From: Winogradskyella sp. PG-2
Lineage (GTDB): Bacteria; Bacteroidota; Bacteroidia; Flavobacteriales; Flavobacteriaceae
Length of the DNA: 64,000 bases
Direction: 5' to 3'
Assembly: GCF_000828715.1 (NCBI RefSeq)
Contig: NZ_AP014583.1
Span: forward strand, 1,982,001-2,046,000
A program made the translations under genes and the position numbers. Each line of letters starts with the position of its first letter. Within the stretch, counting starts at the first letter, position 1. Below, piece after piece: positions 25,770 to 34,819 of this stretch. The notes beneath the pieces were generated by a model, which was given only the letters and a program-made list of their open reading frames with translations, had not been told where the DNA came from and did no database searches.

Positions 25770-26261
25770 TTAGAAAACTTTTTTCCCAGAAGTTAGCCAT
25801 TTTGACCACTCTTCAGAAAATGTATGTACATTTTCAGTGGGTTCATCATCAGTATCATAAACTGTGAAGTCATTGTTTTTCCATTCAAAAACACCTCCAA
25901 ATAGATTGTAGACATTAGTGTAACCAGCTTCTTTGAGTTTCTCGCCAATATCTTCAGAACGAATTCCGACTGAACAATAAACCACTAGTGTTTTAGATTT
26001 ATCAGTAACTTGTTTTTCTACAGCTTCAATATCGAAATGATCGTAGCCTACCTGAATGGCATTTTTAATATGGCTGACTTCATATTCTTTTATTTCCCTA
26101 GAATCTAAAATTATAGCTTCAGAATCTGGTAATGCCAATTCTTGTACAGAGATATAAGGAATACTTTCTGTATTATACTTTTTAAGCAATTTTGAAATGT
26201 TTTTCTGAGCAAATCCAATGCTAGAAATAAATAGAACTATAAGTAAAATTGTTTTTTTCAT
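25770..26261 (-). CDS. Secreted rhodanese-like protein
   Basis: 163 residues with a signal peptide (ISSIGFAQ). One rhodanese domain with IILDSREIKEYEVSHIKNA and the catalytic Cys96 in VVYCSVGIRSEDIG. A C-terminal extension of about 35 residues contains Trp/Asp-rich sequence. It would act on persulfide or thiol substrates in the periplasm; in this cluster a role with thio-arsenicals is conceivable but only from position. 4-bp spacing to both neighbours. Confidence 0.82.
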   Translation of the reverse strand: MKKTILLIVLFISSIGFAQKNISKLLKKYNTESIPYISVQELALPDSEAIILDSREIKEYEVSHIKNAIQVGYDHFDIEAVEKQVTDKSKTLVVYCSVGIRSEDIGEKLKEAGYTNVYNLFGGVFEWKNNDFTVYDTDDEPTENVHTFSEEWSKWLTSGKKVF

Positions 26262-26265
26262 AATA

Positions 26266-27321
26266 TTAAGCTACGGAACCTTGACAACTACTACCTGCAC
26301 CTGCAGTGCAACCATAACAGTGTTGAGAAATGACAATATTTCTACCTTCAAGTAAGTCTTCATTATACTCTGATATGTGCTTTATCTTACTATTTACGGG
26401 TAATTCTAGCATCTGATTAAAATCGCAATCAAACAGATAACCATCCCAACTCACAGAAAGTGTATTGGTGCACATTACATTCTCCACAGCTGCAGGATTA
26501 TAAGCTTCAATCAATGAATACATATAATCTTCATAATTTTCAGAGGCAATTAAATAATCTAAAAACCTGCTAATTGGTAAATTAGTAATTGCAAATAGAT
26601 TATGAAACTGAATATTAAAATCTTCCAGCAATGCTTTTTTGAAATCTTTTTCCATTGAAGCCTGATCTCCAGGTAAAAATGCACCTGATGGATTGTAAAC
26701 TAAATCTAATCGCAAATCGCTATTAAGCATTCCGTAACCAACAGCATTTAGTTCTTGGAGGGCCTTTATTGACTTATCAAAAACACCATCACCACGTTGC
26801 TTATCTGTTTTTCCACGCGTCCAGTGTGGCATTGAGCTTACGACATGTACATTATGCTTTTTAAAGAATTCTGGTAAGTCATAATATTTTTTATTTGCAC
26901 GAATAATAGTGAGATTAGAACGCACAATAAAATCTTTTATGCCCGCTTTAGCAGCTTCTTCTACAAACCATCTAAAATCTGGATTCATTTCTGGCGCTCC
27001 TCCAGTTAAATCTAAAGTATGTGCTCCTGTGTTTTTAATCACTTCAAGACACTCTCTCATAGTGTCTCTGGTCATAATTTCTTTTCGGTCAGGTCCTGCA
27101 TCTACATGACAATGGTCACAAACCTGATTGCACATATAGCCAACGTTTATTTGAAGAATTTCAAGTTTTTTTGCTTTTAACGGAAATTGACTGGTTTCAG
27201 AAATCTTAGCTTTAAACGTAGGTAGTTCTCCATTTTGGAATATACCATTCGAAAGGATTTCTAATTGCTTATTACTTTGTGCTAAATCGCTATGTCTTTT
27301 TTTAAGGGACTTTGTTGCCAT
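26266..27321 (-). CDS. arsS: Arsenosugar biosynthesis radical SAM enzyme ArsS
   Basis: 351 residues. Radical SAM cluster cysteines C64, C68 and C71 in CNQVCDHC, the SAM-binding LDLTGGAPEMNP, and a C-terminal Cys-rich auxiliary region (VMCTNTLSVSWDGYLFDC and HCYGCTAGAGSSC) matching the ArsS/DUF3641 tail. ArsS joins dimethylarsenite to the adenosyl group of SAM, giving 5'-deoxy-5'-dimethylarsinoyl-adenosine. It follows the AhpD-like gene by 3 bp and precedes the rhodanese by 4 bp, near the start of the operon. Confidence 0.9.
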   Translation of the reverse strand: MATKSLKKRHSDLAQSNKQLEILSNGIFQNGELPTFKAKISETSQFPLKAKKLEILQINVGYMCNQVCDHCHVDAGPDRKEIMTRDTMRECLEVIKNTGAHTLDLTGGAPEMNPDFRWFVEEAAKAGIKDFIVRSNLTIIRANKKYYDLPEFFKKHNVHVVSSMPHWTRGKTDKQRGDGVFDKSIKALQELNAVGYGMLNSDLRLDLVYNPSGAFLPGDQASMEKDFKKALLEDFNIQFHNLFAITNLPISRFLDYLIASENYEDYMYSLIEAYNPAAVENVMCTNTLSVSWDGYLFDCDFNQMLELPVNSKIKHISEYNEDLLEGRNIVISQHCYGCTAGAGSSCQGSVA

Positions 27322-27324
27322 TAA

Positions 27325-27660
27325 TTAACCATCTAATTTATTAACCTTATTCATCATCTGCACTCCATGTACTAGAGTGGCTCCACTTTTTATTGCAGCA
27401 CCAACATGTATCGCTTCCATCATTTCTTCTTTTGTCACTCCGCGCTGTAAAGTATCCTTTGTATAAGCATCTATACAATAAGGACATTGTTCAGTATGCG
27501 ATACAGCAAGAGCTATCAATGATTTCTCACGAGCTGTAAGTGCACCTTCTTCAAAGACTTTGCCATAATATTCAAAAAACTTGTTCCCAAGTTCCTCATC
27601 CCATTCTGTTATATTTCCAAATTTCCTTAGATCTGCTGGATCGTAATACGTCTTAGACAT
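27325..27660 (-). CDS. Arsenosugar-cluster AhpD/carboxymuconolactone decarboxylase-like protein
   Basis: 111 residues. The AhpD motif is complete: SHTEQCPYCIDAYTKD with Cys59 and Cys62 and the preceding His. Small proteins of this type (annotated as arsenosugar biosynthesis-associated peroxidase-like) mark the first gene of such clusters. A thiol-disulfide role keeping arsenic trivalent or detoxifying peroxide is plausible. The ATG at 27660 faces a 132-bp divergent region shared with xdhC, which must hold the cluster promoter. No ArsR-type repressor gene is in the window. Confidence 0.87.
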   Translation of the reverse strand: MSKTYYDPADLRKFGNITEWDEELGNKFFEYYGKVFEEGALTAREKSLIALAVSHTEQCPYCIDAYTKDTLQRGVTKEEMMEAIHVGAAIKSGATLVHGVQMMNKVNKLDG

Positions 27661-27792
27661 GTGTAGTTATTTATAAAAATTACTAGAAATCAATATAGCA
27701 CTTTTTGTCGAAGTAAAAACTTAAAGATTACAGAAAAAATAGAAAATATTTTCATCTAAAAAGCCTTACATTTAAATCTGTTTTTATTTAGC

Positions 27793-28572
27793 ATGAAGAA
27801 TTGGATAGAAATTTTATCAGAATTTAAAAAAAAGCAACAACCCGTTGCTCTTGTTACTGTAACAAAGTGTCATGGTTCAACGCCTTGCGTACTAGGCTCG
27901 CGTATGATAATTACAGAAGATAAAGAGATTCATGGTACAATAGGAGGAGGGAAGTTAGAGTTTCTTGCTATTGAAAAAGCAATGGCAGCTTTAAGCGAAA
28001 ATAAAATAATAGAATCTGGTTATACATTAGGACCAGAATTTGAACAATGCTGTGGAGGAAAAGTTGAATTTATTATAGAACCTATGAATCAGACACCAGA
28101 ATTATTTTTATTTGGAGCAGGACACATCGGAAAAGAAATAGTACAATTATTAGTTGGTACACCTTTTAAAGTTAATCTTATAGATTCTAGAGAGAATTGG
28201 TTTAATGAAAAGGAAATTGATGAAAGTATTAATCAATGTGAGGTAAGTGAAATAGATTTTAAAACTTTTAGAGATGCAGTACGTTGGGGAAAAAGTTGTT
28301 ATGTTTTAGTGTTGACTCACAATCATGCTATAGACTTCGATATTATTTCAATGGCATTACAAAACGAAACTAAATTTCTAGGTTTAATAGGAAGTAAAAC
28401 AAAAAAAGCACGTTTTAATAATATGCTCATTAAAGAAATGAATATTGAAGAAGGTATGAGTAATGTAGTTTGCCCAATAGGATTACCAATTGGTGGAGAT
28501 ACACCTAAAGAAATTGCAATAAGTGTAGTTGCTCAATTACTACAAGTGCATTATCAAGGGACTGCCGAATAA
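27793..28572 (+). CDS. xdhC: XdhC-type molybdenum cofactor insertion/sulfuration chaperone
   Basis: 259 residues. N-terminal XdhC motif GSTPCVLGSRMIIT and HGTIGGGKLEFLAIEKA; C-terminal Rossmann domain with LFGAGHIGKEIVQLL, and SKTKKARF plus CPIGLPIGGDTPKEIA at the end. XdhC binds the molybdenum cofactor, has it sulfurated and hands it to xanthine dehydrogenase. The enzyme subunits lie at 30541-34265 on the opposite strand, convergent. The next gene starts immediately at the stop codon. Confidence 0.9.
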   Translation: MKNWIEILSEFKKKQQPVALVTVTKCHGSTPCVLGSRMIITEDKEIHGTIGGGKLEFLAIEKAMAALSENKIIESGYTLGPEFEQCCGGKVEFIIEPMNQTPELFLFGAGHIGKEIVQLLVGTPFKVNLIDSRENWFNEKEIDESINQCEVSEIDFKTFRDAVRWGKSCYVLVLTHNHAIDFDIISMALQNETKFLGLIGSKTKKARFNNMLIKEMNIEEGMSNVVCPIGLPIGGDTPKEIAISVVAQLLQVHYQGTAE

Positions 28573-29580
28573 ATGAAGAACAACAAATCCATTATTGATA
28601 AATTAACAGCGCTTTGGGCACTTAATGAATCTGGTTTAGGAGGGTTTTTACACGTCTTTAATACTCCTTTCACAGGCTTAATAGTTGGTGGTATTGCCAT
28701 TTTGCTAATTAGTTTAATCTCCTATTATGCAGAGAACAAGTGGCAAGCTATTTTAAAAGCTTTGGTTATTGTTTTGATTATAAAGATGGCAGTTAGTCCA
28801 TACTCGCCATTTGGAGCTTATGTTGCTGTTAGTTTTCAAGCGGTTTTTGGGGCGTTCTTATTTTCTAAATTTTCATGGAAAGGTGCGACTATTATTGTTT
28901 TAGGAATGGTAACTTTTTTAGAATCTGCGCTTCAAAAATTATTAATTCTAACCATTGTTTATGGCACTGAACTATGGGAAGCCATTAATTTATACGGAGT
29001 TTGGGTTCAGAAGAAATTAAATTTTATGTCTGAGACTTCTACAACGTCTTTTTTAGTAACACTATATCTATTAGTATATGGGATTTGTGGCATTTTAGCA
29101 GGAATTTTTATCAAGAACATTATAAAAATTATAGCAAATAAAAAGGAAACTGATTTTTATCTAGATCATGAGATTAGCACATCTAAGGATGAGAAAAAGA
29201 AAGTATCTTTTAAAACTAAAGTTATTTGGGTTTGGTTAATTACTGTTGCAGTAATAGTGTTGGCATTTTCATTTTTTGGAGGCAATTTATTCGGTTGGCA
29301 AAAGGCTATTTATATTTTATTACGAAGCTTTTTAATTTTAATGCTATGGTATTTAGTTATAGGGCCCTTTTTATTGAAAATGGTTCGAAAATACCTCAAT
29401 AAAAAAGAATCACAGTACAAAGAAGATATTACTAATGCCATGGATTTATTTCCGTACTTCAGACGAATACTGTCTTATACGTGGCAAGAAACAAAGCATC
29501 TAAAAGGCTATGCACGTTTTAAATATTTTATGGCTAATAGCATTTCTAATTGTATTCATTTTAAAGTGCCTTCAGAGTGA
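28573..29580 (+). CDS. Uncharacterised polytopic membrane protein of the xanthine dehydrogenase locus
   Basis: 335 residues. Five or six TM segments in the first 190 residues (for example GLIVGGIAILLISLISYY), a charged loop, then two more TM segments around 215-270 and a basic cytosolic tail. The first half, starting ALNESGLGGFLHVFNTPFTG, looks like a small-substrate transporter core such as an ECF S component, but I cannot assign a family. It is sandwiched without gaps between xdhC and a THEP1-type NTPase, so it may import a purine or act in cofactor delivery. Confidence 0.65.
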   Translation: MKNNKSIIDKLTALWALNESGLGGFLHVFNTPFTGLIVGGIAILLISLISYYAENKWQAILKALVIVLIIKMAVSPYSPFGAYVAVSFQAVFGAFLFSKFSWKGATIIVLGMVTFLESALQKLLILTIVYGTELWEAINLYGVWVQKKLNFMSETSTTSFLVTLYLLVYGICGILAGIFIKNIIKIIANKKETDFYLDHEISTSKDEKKKVSFKTKVIWVWLITVAVIVLAFSFFGGNLFGWQKAIYILLRSFLILMLWYLVIGPFLLKMVRKYLNKKESQYKEDITNAMDLFPYFRRILSYTWQETKHLKGYARFKYFMANSISNCIHFKVPSE

Positions 29581-30068
29581 TATATATTCTAAAAGGTGAT
29601 ATCAGAACAGGGAAGACAACAGCCTTATTAAACTGGATTGAAAAGCGCAATGATGTGGATGGTTTACTTTGTCCTGATAATGAAAATGGAAAGCGCTACT
29701 TTTTAAAAGTGAAATCTAGCGAAGAATTTGAATTTGAAACTGAACAAGAACCTGAAAAAACGATAACAATCGGACGGTTTCATTTTTTAAAATCTGCTTT
29801 TGATGAAGCGAACGATTATTTAATATCGAAAGGGAAAGCCCAAAAAAGTAAATATCTCATTATTGACGAATTAGGAAAACTGGAATTGCAGCATACAGGT
29901 CTAGATGATGCAGCTAAAGTATTAATTCCTGATTGTATTTTTAATGATAAAAACCATCTAATTGTTGTGATTAGGACGTCTTTGATTGAGAAGGTGGTCG
30001 AACACTATCAGATAAAATCATATACTTTAATTACAAAGGAAGATTTAGCTAAAGAATGTTTCGCTTAA
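29577..30068 (+). CDS. THEP1-like nucleoside-triphosphatase (NTPase_1 family)
   Basis: 163 residues starting at a GTG that overlaps the previous stop (GTGA). Walker A at 7-15 (GDIRTGKTT) and Walker B in YLIIDELGKLEL, the Glu following the Asp as in THEP1 proteins. These enzymes hydrolyse NTPs with low specificity; their cellular role is open. It is encoded with XdhC and an unknown membrane protein. The 3' end overlaps the convergent gene at 30045 by 24 bp. Confidence 0.82.
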   Translation: MIYILKGDIRTGKTTALLNWIEKRNDVDGLLCPDNENGKRYFLKVKSSEEFEFETEQEPEKTITIGRFHFLKSAFDEANDYLISKGKAQKSKYLIIDELGKLELQHTGLDDAAKVLIPDCIFNDKNHLIVVIRTSLIEKVVEHYQIKSYTLITKEDLAKECFA

Positions 30069-30437
30069 GGCATAATAAATTGCCATTAACGCAGAGAATA
30101 TAGCACTTCCCAAAAAGCGCCATTTGAGTTTAAATCGATTTTGAATGATATAATTCGCTATAAAAGAAATAGGAATATTGACCAAAAATGACCAACAAGC
30201 GATTCTAAATACATCCCATAAAATTGATTCATCTTGGCCTAAAAATAGTTTAATAAATAGTAAATGTCTTGCGATCCAAATGGGATTAAAATATAAAATA
30301 GCCAACCCTGTTTTTGTCAGATTTGCTTTTAAGCCTTTTAGGTGTTGTGTTTTTTTGATAATCCAGTCAAAGTAATTTGGAATTTCTAATGCATAAACTG
30401 TTGCTCCAATGAATACCATTCCTAATAAGCGTATCAA
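30045..30437 (-). CDS. Small membrane protein downstream of xdhB, start uncertain
   Basis: 130 residues if started at the TTG at 30437. Four hydrophobic segments. The frame remains open back to a TGA at 30561-30563 and encodes a plausible N-terminus (KQNILKGALIYSAGDTIAA), but contains no ATG, GTG or TTG before 30437. So either a rare start (ATA/ATT) is used, or the true start was lost. The GD motif in the first helix and the size recall Mpv17/PMP22 proteins, which I regard as unproven. It follows xdhB by a few bases and is probably co-transcribed. Confidence 0.5.
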   Translation of the reverse strand: MIRLLGMVFIGATVYALEIPNYFDWIIKKTQHLKGLKANLTKTGLAILYFNPIWIARHLLFIKLFLGQDESILWDVFRIACWSFLVNIPISFIANYIIQNRFKLKWRFLGSAIFSALMAIYYALSETFFS

Positions 30438-30540
30438 AGAAAACTCATCTAATAACAGTGCAGCAATAGTATCTCCAGCACTATAAATAAGTGCGCCTTT
30501 TAATATGTTTTGTTTTCTGTAGTGTATTTCGATATGGCTA

Positions 30541-32874
30541 TTATTTATTATGTAAACCCATCAAAACCTTTTCGGGAGTCATTGGCGCATGGAATTTTAA
30601 ATCATAGTTAGGGTTAAATGCCATCATTGCATTCTGAATTGCAAAATAGGCTCCAATCCCATACATTAATGGAGGTTCACCAACGGCTTTAGATTTTAAA
30701 ATTGCTAATTCGTGTCCTTTAGTTTCTACAGGAATAACTTCGACGTCTTTAGGAACTGAAAATATATCAGGAATCTTATAAGTTGATAGCGCATTTGAAA
30801 GTAATCGACCTTCATCATTATAAGCAATCTCTTCCATAGTCATCCAGCCAATACCTTGTGCAAGTGCACCCTCAACTTGTCCTAAATCAATCCCTTCACT
30901 CATACTTTTTCCATAATCGTGAACAATCTTTACCCAATCAAACTCGTACGTACCACGTGTACAATCTAAAGTTACTGTGGTAATAGCTGTGCCATAAACA
31001 TGGTAAGCGAAAGGGTGTCCTTTTTCTTTGGTTTTGTCAAAGTGAATTTCTGGCGTGGCGTAATGTGCATTTTCGGTTAATGCCACACGTTTTAACATGG
31101 CACTGCTTATGAGTTCTGTCCAAGATAACTCAGACTTTTTATCATTTATGTAAATGAACTCATCTTTAAGCTCAATGTGTTCTGGTTTCGTATTTAAATC
31201 TTCAGAGGCGACGAGTTTTAATCGCTTTAATAATGAATTACAAGCCATCAAGGTTGCTTTTCCATTTAAATCTGCAGTAGAACTCGCAGCAGAAGGTGAG
31301 GTGTTAGCAACTCTTGTTGTGTTGGTGGTTTCAATCTTAATTTTTTCTATTGGGATTGAAAATACTTGCGCTGCAATTTGCATCATTTTGGTATTTACAC
31401 CTTGTCCCATTTCTACTGCAGCTGTACTAATCCCAACACTACCATCTAAATAAATATGAACCAAAGCACGTGCATGATTCATTGATGTATTGGTAAATGA
31501 AATACCAAAACAAATAGGCATAAACGCAATACCTTTTTTAAAGCTTGTATTATTCTTGTTGAATTCTTCAACGTCGTGTTCTAAAGCATCACTACTGAAT
31601 AATGATTTCGCAGAATCCCATGTGTTTTTAGCTTCTACTTTTTTAGCAATCTGTCCATAAGAAAACGTATCGTTTTCATCTAACAAGTTAATCTCTTGAA
31701 TTTCTCTAGAAGTCACTCCAATTTCTGAAGCTGCTTTTGCAATCGCAGATTCTATAACATACATACCTTGTGGTCCACCAAAACCTCGAAAAGCTGTGTT
31801 GGGTGGTAAATTGGTTTTACAACTTAAAACCATTGTTTTTACATTAGGAATATAATAACTATTAGTAGCATGAAATAGCGTACGTTCAGCAATAGCAGGA
31901 GATAAATCGGCTGCAGCACCAGAGTTCTGAAGAAACTCAGCTTCATATGCCAATATCTTTAAATCCTTAGATAAACCAATTTTATAAGTGCTTTCATAAG
32001 GATGACGTTTGCCTGTCATATGTAAATCGTCATGACGATTTAGTATTAATTTTACGGATTGATTTAAATGATAAGTGGCCAAAGCTGCCATTACAGCCCA
32101 AGGGGTTGCCTGGTCTTCTTTTCCACCAAAACCGCCTCCAAGACGTGTGACATCAACTTCAATTTTATGCATTGCAAGGCCAAGTACATTAGCTGTTGTT
32201 TTTTGAACAGCTGTTGGTCCTTGTGTTGATGAGGTGATTTTTATGTTACCATTTTCCAAAGGTTCTGCATAAGCTCCTTGTGCTTCAATATATAAATGCT
32301 CTTGTCCGTTTGAAAACGTTTCACCTTCATAAATATACTCGCAATCTTTGAATGTGTTTTCGGTGTCACCTAAACTAAAAGAGCGTGGTGCATTAATAAA
32401 ACTACCTTTAGCTTTAGCTTGTTTTGCAGTTGTAATAACTGGTAACTCCTGAATGTCAATTTCAATTAAGTTTCTAGCTTTTCTTGCAATGAATTCAGAT
32501 TCTGCAATAATAAGTGCAATTGGCATTCCCCAAAAATGAACCTCATTTTCTGCAAATAAAGGTTCATCTCTAATGATGCCTCCAATCTCGTTTTCGCCAG
32601 GAATATCTTTATAGGTAAAAATACGTTCTACACCGTCCAAAGCTTCTGCCTTAGAATAATCGATGGACTTTATTTTGCCATGTGCTTTTCGTGAATCAAA
32701 AACCACAGCATGCAAGGTGCCTTGTCTCACATTAACATCATCAACATATAAAGATTCGCCACGAACATGAGTATATGAATCTAAGTTTTTTATGCTTTGC
32801 TTTAAAGCTATAGAAACAGCATCTAGTTTAGAGTTAAGTTCAGTATTTGATTTGTTTTTATGCATGCTGAACAA
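30541..32874 (-). CDS. xdhB: Xanthine dehydrogenase molybdopterin-binding (large) subunit
   Basis: 777 residues. It oxidises hypoxanthine/xanthine to urate at a molybdenum centre. Molybdopterin motifs in order: GGGFGGKEDQ, AFRGFGGPQG, EMGQGVNTKM and the C-terminal AVGEPPLMYG, whose Glu is the catalytic base. N-terminal domain a/b hammerhead from about 25 (YVDDVNVRQGTLHA). It overlaps the small subunit gene by 17 bp. Partners: XdhC at 27793 and guanine deaminase at 34269. Substrate could be another heterocycle, but the neighbouring deaminase favours purines. Confidence 0.88.
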   Translation of the reverse strand: MFSMHKNKSNTELNSKLDAVSIALKQSIKNLDSYTHVRGESLYVDDVNVRQGTLHAVVFDSRKAHGKIKSIDYSKAEALDGVERIFTYKDIPGENEIGGIIRDEPLFAENEVHFWGMPIALIIAESEFIARKARNLIEIDIQELPVITTAKQAKAKGSFINAPRSFSLGDTENTFKDCEYIYEGETFSNGQEHLYIEAQGAYAEPLENGNIKITSSTQGPTAVQKTTANVLGLAMHKIEVDVTRLGGGFGGKEDQATPWAVMAALATYHLNQSVKLILNRHDDLHMTGKRHPYESTYKIGLSKDLKILAYEAEFLQNSGAAADLSPAIAERTLFHATNSYYIPNVKTMVLSCKTNLPPNTAFRGFGGPQGMYVIESAIAKAASEIGVTSREIQEINLLDENDTFSYGQIAKKVEAKNTWDSAKSLFSSDALEHDVEEFNKNNTSFKKGIAFMPICFGISFTNTSMNHARALVHIYLDGSVGISTAAVEMGQGVNTKMMQIAAQVFSIPIEKIKIETTNTTRVANTSPSAASSTADLNGKATLMACNSLLKRLKLVASEDLNTKPEHIELKDEFIYINDKKSELSWTELISSAMLKRVALTENAHYATPEIHFDKTKEKGHPFAYHVYGTAITTVTLDCTRGTYEFDWVKIVHDYGKSMSEGIDLGQVEGALAQGIGWMTMEEIAYNDEGRLLSNALSTYKIPDIFSVPKDVEVIPVETKGHELAILKSKAVGEPPLMYGIGAYFAIQNAMMAFNPNYDLKFHAPMTPEKVLMGLHNK

Positions 32875-34265
32875 AATCGTTTAAGGTGAATGTTTTCGGA
32901 AATAATTCTGTAAAATGTGCAAAGAATAATTGGCGTCCTAATAAGCGTTTGTAATCACTTGAGCCTCTAACATCACTGATTGGACTGATTTCATGTTGAA
33001 GGATGTCATTGGCTTCTAATATTGTTTCAGAAGTCAACGGTTTTCCTTTTAAGAACGTAGAAGTTTTATGTAAATACTTTGGAATGGCAGCAACACCACC
33101 AATAGATACATGTGCTTCTGAAATTATATTATTTTCAATAGATATATGAATCGCAGAGTTAACACTTGCAATATCTAAATGAGTGCGTTTACACACTTTT
33201 TCAAAATTGAAATAAGATGCTTTTGTTGGTAATTTAAAGCTGATGTTTTTTAGAAGTTCTTGGTCTTTTAAATCATAGGTTTTGTAGCCTTTATAAAAGT
33301 CTTTAAGTGCGATAGTTCGCTCTTTGTTGTCTTCATTTATAATAGTGATGTCACTATTTAAGGCTAAAAAGAAAATCGTCATATCACCAATTGGTGAAGC
33401 ATTGACTAAGTTTCCGCCAAAGGAAGCCATGTTTCTAATTTGTTCTGAAGACACCAGTTTTAAATGTTTTTTTAAGTTAGGCAAAATAGCATTGAGTTCC
33501 GTATGATTCCATAAATCTGAAACGGTTGAATTTGTGCCAATAGTACAAATACCATTCTCTATAGAGATACCTTTTAAATAGTCTTTCTCTGCAATAAGAT
33601 GTACAGCACTATCTATTAAATTATCAGCTTGTTGTACATATAAATCGGTTCCGCCAGAGACATATTTTCCTTTGGGTTGATTTATATCTTTAGCCTTTAA
33701 AGCTTTTAATCGTTTTGGGATATCTTTAAAATACTCAGGAATAAACCCGTTTTCAATTAACCAATTAAATGATTGATTCTCTTGATGCTCTAATTTTTCA
33801 ACCACTTGATGTACTGCTTTTTCAATGGCTTTATAGCCTGTGCAACGACAAATATTACCACTAATAGCATCAAGCGCATTGCTATAATTTTTTTCTGAAT
33901 TTGATAAAGCAAAACCCGTTAAGGATACCACAAAACCAGGTGTGCAAAATCCACATTGTGTGGCATAATTTGCTTTCATGGCTTCTTGTGCAGTCGTTAA
34001 TTTGTTTTTAAGATTTGTGCCTTCAACGGTTACAATATGTTTACCATGTGCATTTCCTAACGGAGAAATACAAGAGGTGATACTTAGGTATTCAATAGTG
34101 TTATTTTTTAATTCTCCAACTAAAACTGTACACGCAGCACAATCACCTTCACGACAACCAATTTTAGTTCCCGTTAGACGTTGTTCGTAGCGTACAAAAT
34201 CCAATAAAGTCATTCCAGAATGATCTGAAGTGGTAATGGTTGTTGTTTAGAATGAAGGATATCAT
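32858..34265 (-). CDS. xdhA: Xanthine dehydrogenase Fe-S/FAD (small) subunit, single-base frameshift near the 5' end
   Basis: The main frame (32858-34213, 451 residues) has both [2Fe-2S] motifs (CREGDCAAC and CGFCTPG with CRC), the FAD domain (YVSGGTDLYVQ, FGGNLVNASPIGD) and a C-terminal FAD-linked region. It starts at an internal Met and lacks the first strand of the ferredoxin fold. That strand is present in another frame from ATG 34265: MISFILNNN. Deleting one base at 34238-34239 would give MISFILNNNITTSDHSG followed by MTLLDFVRYEQ. So an extra base has split the gene, by mutation or base-calling error. The CAAC in place of the more usual CGAC is a minor oddity. Confidence 0.87.
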
Positions 34266-34268
34266 ATA

Positions 34269-34748
34269 TTAATATTCAGTCTTGTCTTCTTTTTTAGTCC
34301 ACTCTTGGAATGGTTCTAAAGCAATCTCTCGAGCTAATTGCTCAAAAGGAATGCTTCGTTCTGCATAAGGTAACGGAATTTCTTTATAAATAAACTCATC
34401 ATCAAAGCCAATATTGGCAGCATCTACTTGATTACTTCCGTAATAGACTTTATCTGGTCTAGCCCAATAAATAGCACCTAAACACATTGGGCAAGGTTCA
34501 CAAGAGGTGTAAATTTCACAACCATCTAACTGAAAAGAATCCAAGTTTTTGCATGCATCTCTTATCGCGGTAACTTCGGCATGAGCGGTTGGATCATTAG
34601 TTGAAGTCACTTTGTTGTTACCACGCCCTACAATTTTACCATCTTTAACGACGACGCATCCAAATGGACCTCCTTCATTATTATTCATGCCTTTTAGAGC
34701 TGCCTTAACAGCTTCTTTCATGAAGTGTTGTTTATTATGATCTGACAT
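34269..34748 (-). CDS. Guanine deaminase-like nucleoside/base deaminase
   Basis: 159 residues, cytidine-deaminase fold with zinc ligands in HAEVTAIRDAC and PCPMCLGAIYW. GGPFGCVVVKDGKIVG and the tail ALEPFQEWTKKEDK resemble GuaD of Bacillus, in which the C-terminal segment of the partner subunit caps the active site. It would convert guanine to xanthine, the substrate of the downstream xanthine dehydrogenase. tRNA adenosine deaminases share the zinc motifs but differ in this tail. It starts the minus-strand purine operon. Confidence 0.82.
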   Translation of the reverse strand: MSDHNKQHFMKEAVKAALKGMNNNEGGPFGCVVVKDGKIVGRGNNKVTSTNDPTAHAEVTAIRDACKNLDSFQLDGCEIYTSCEPCPMCLGAIYWARPDKVYYGSNQVDAANIGFDDEFIYKEIPLPYAERSIPFEQLAREIALEPFQEWTKKEDKTEY

Positions 34749-34819
34749 TAATTAGCTTTTTTTTGAAGTAAATTTTAGTATTCGAATTTAAAAATACTTA
34801 ACAAGCTAATATACCAATT

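Noticed and set aside
30045..30437. Mpv17/PMP22 assignment
   Set aside because: Only size, TM count and a GD motif agree; not enough to name the family.
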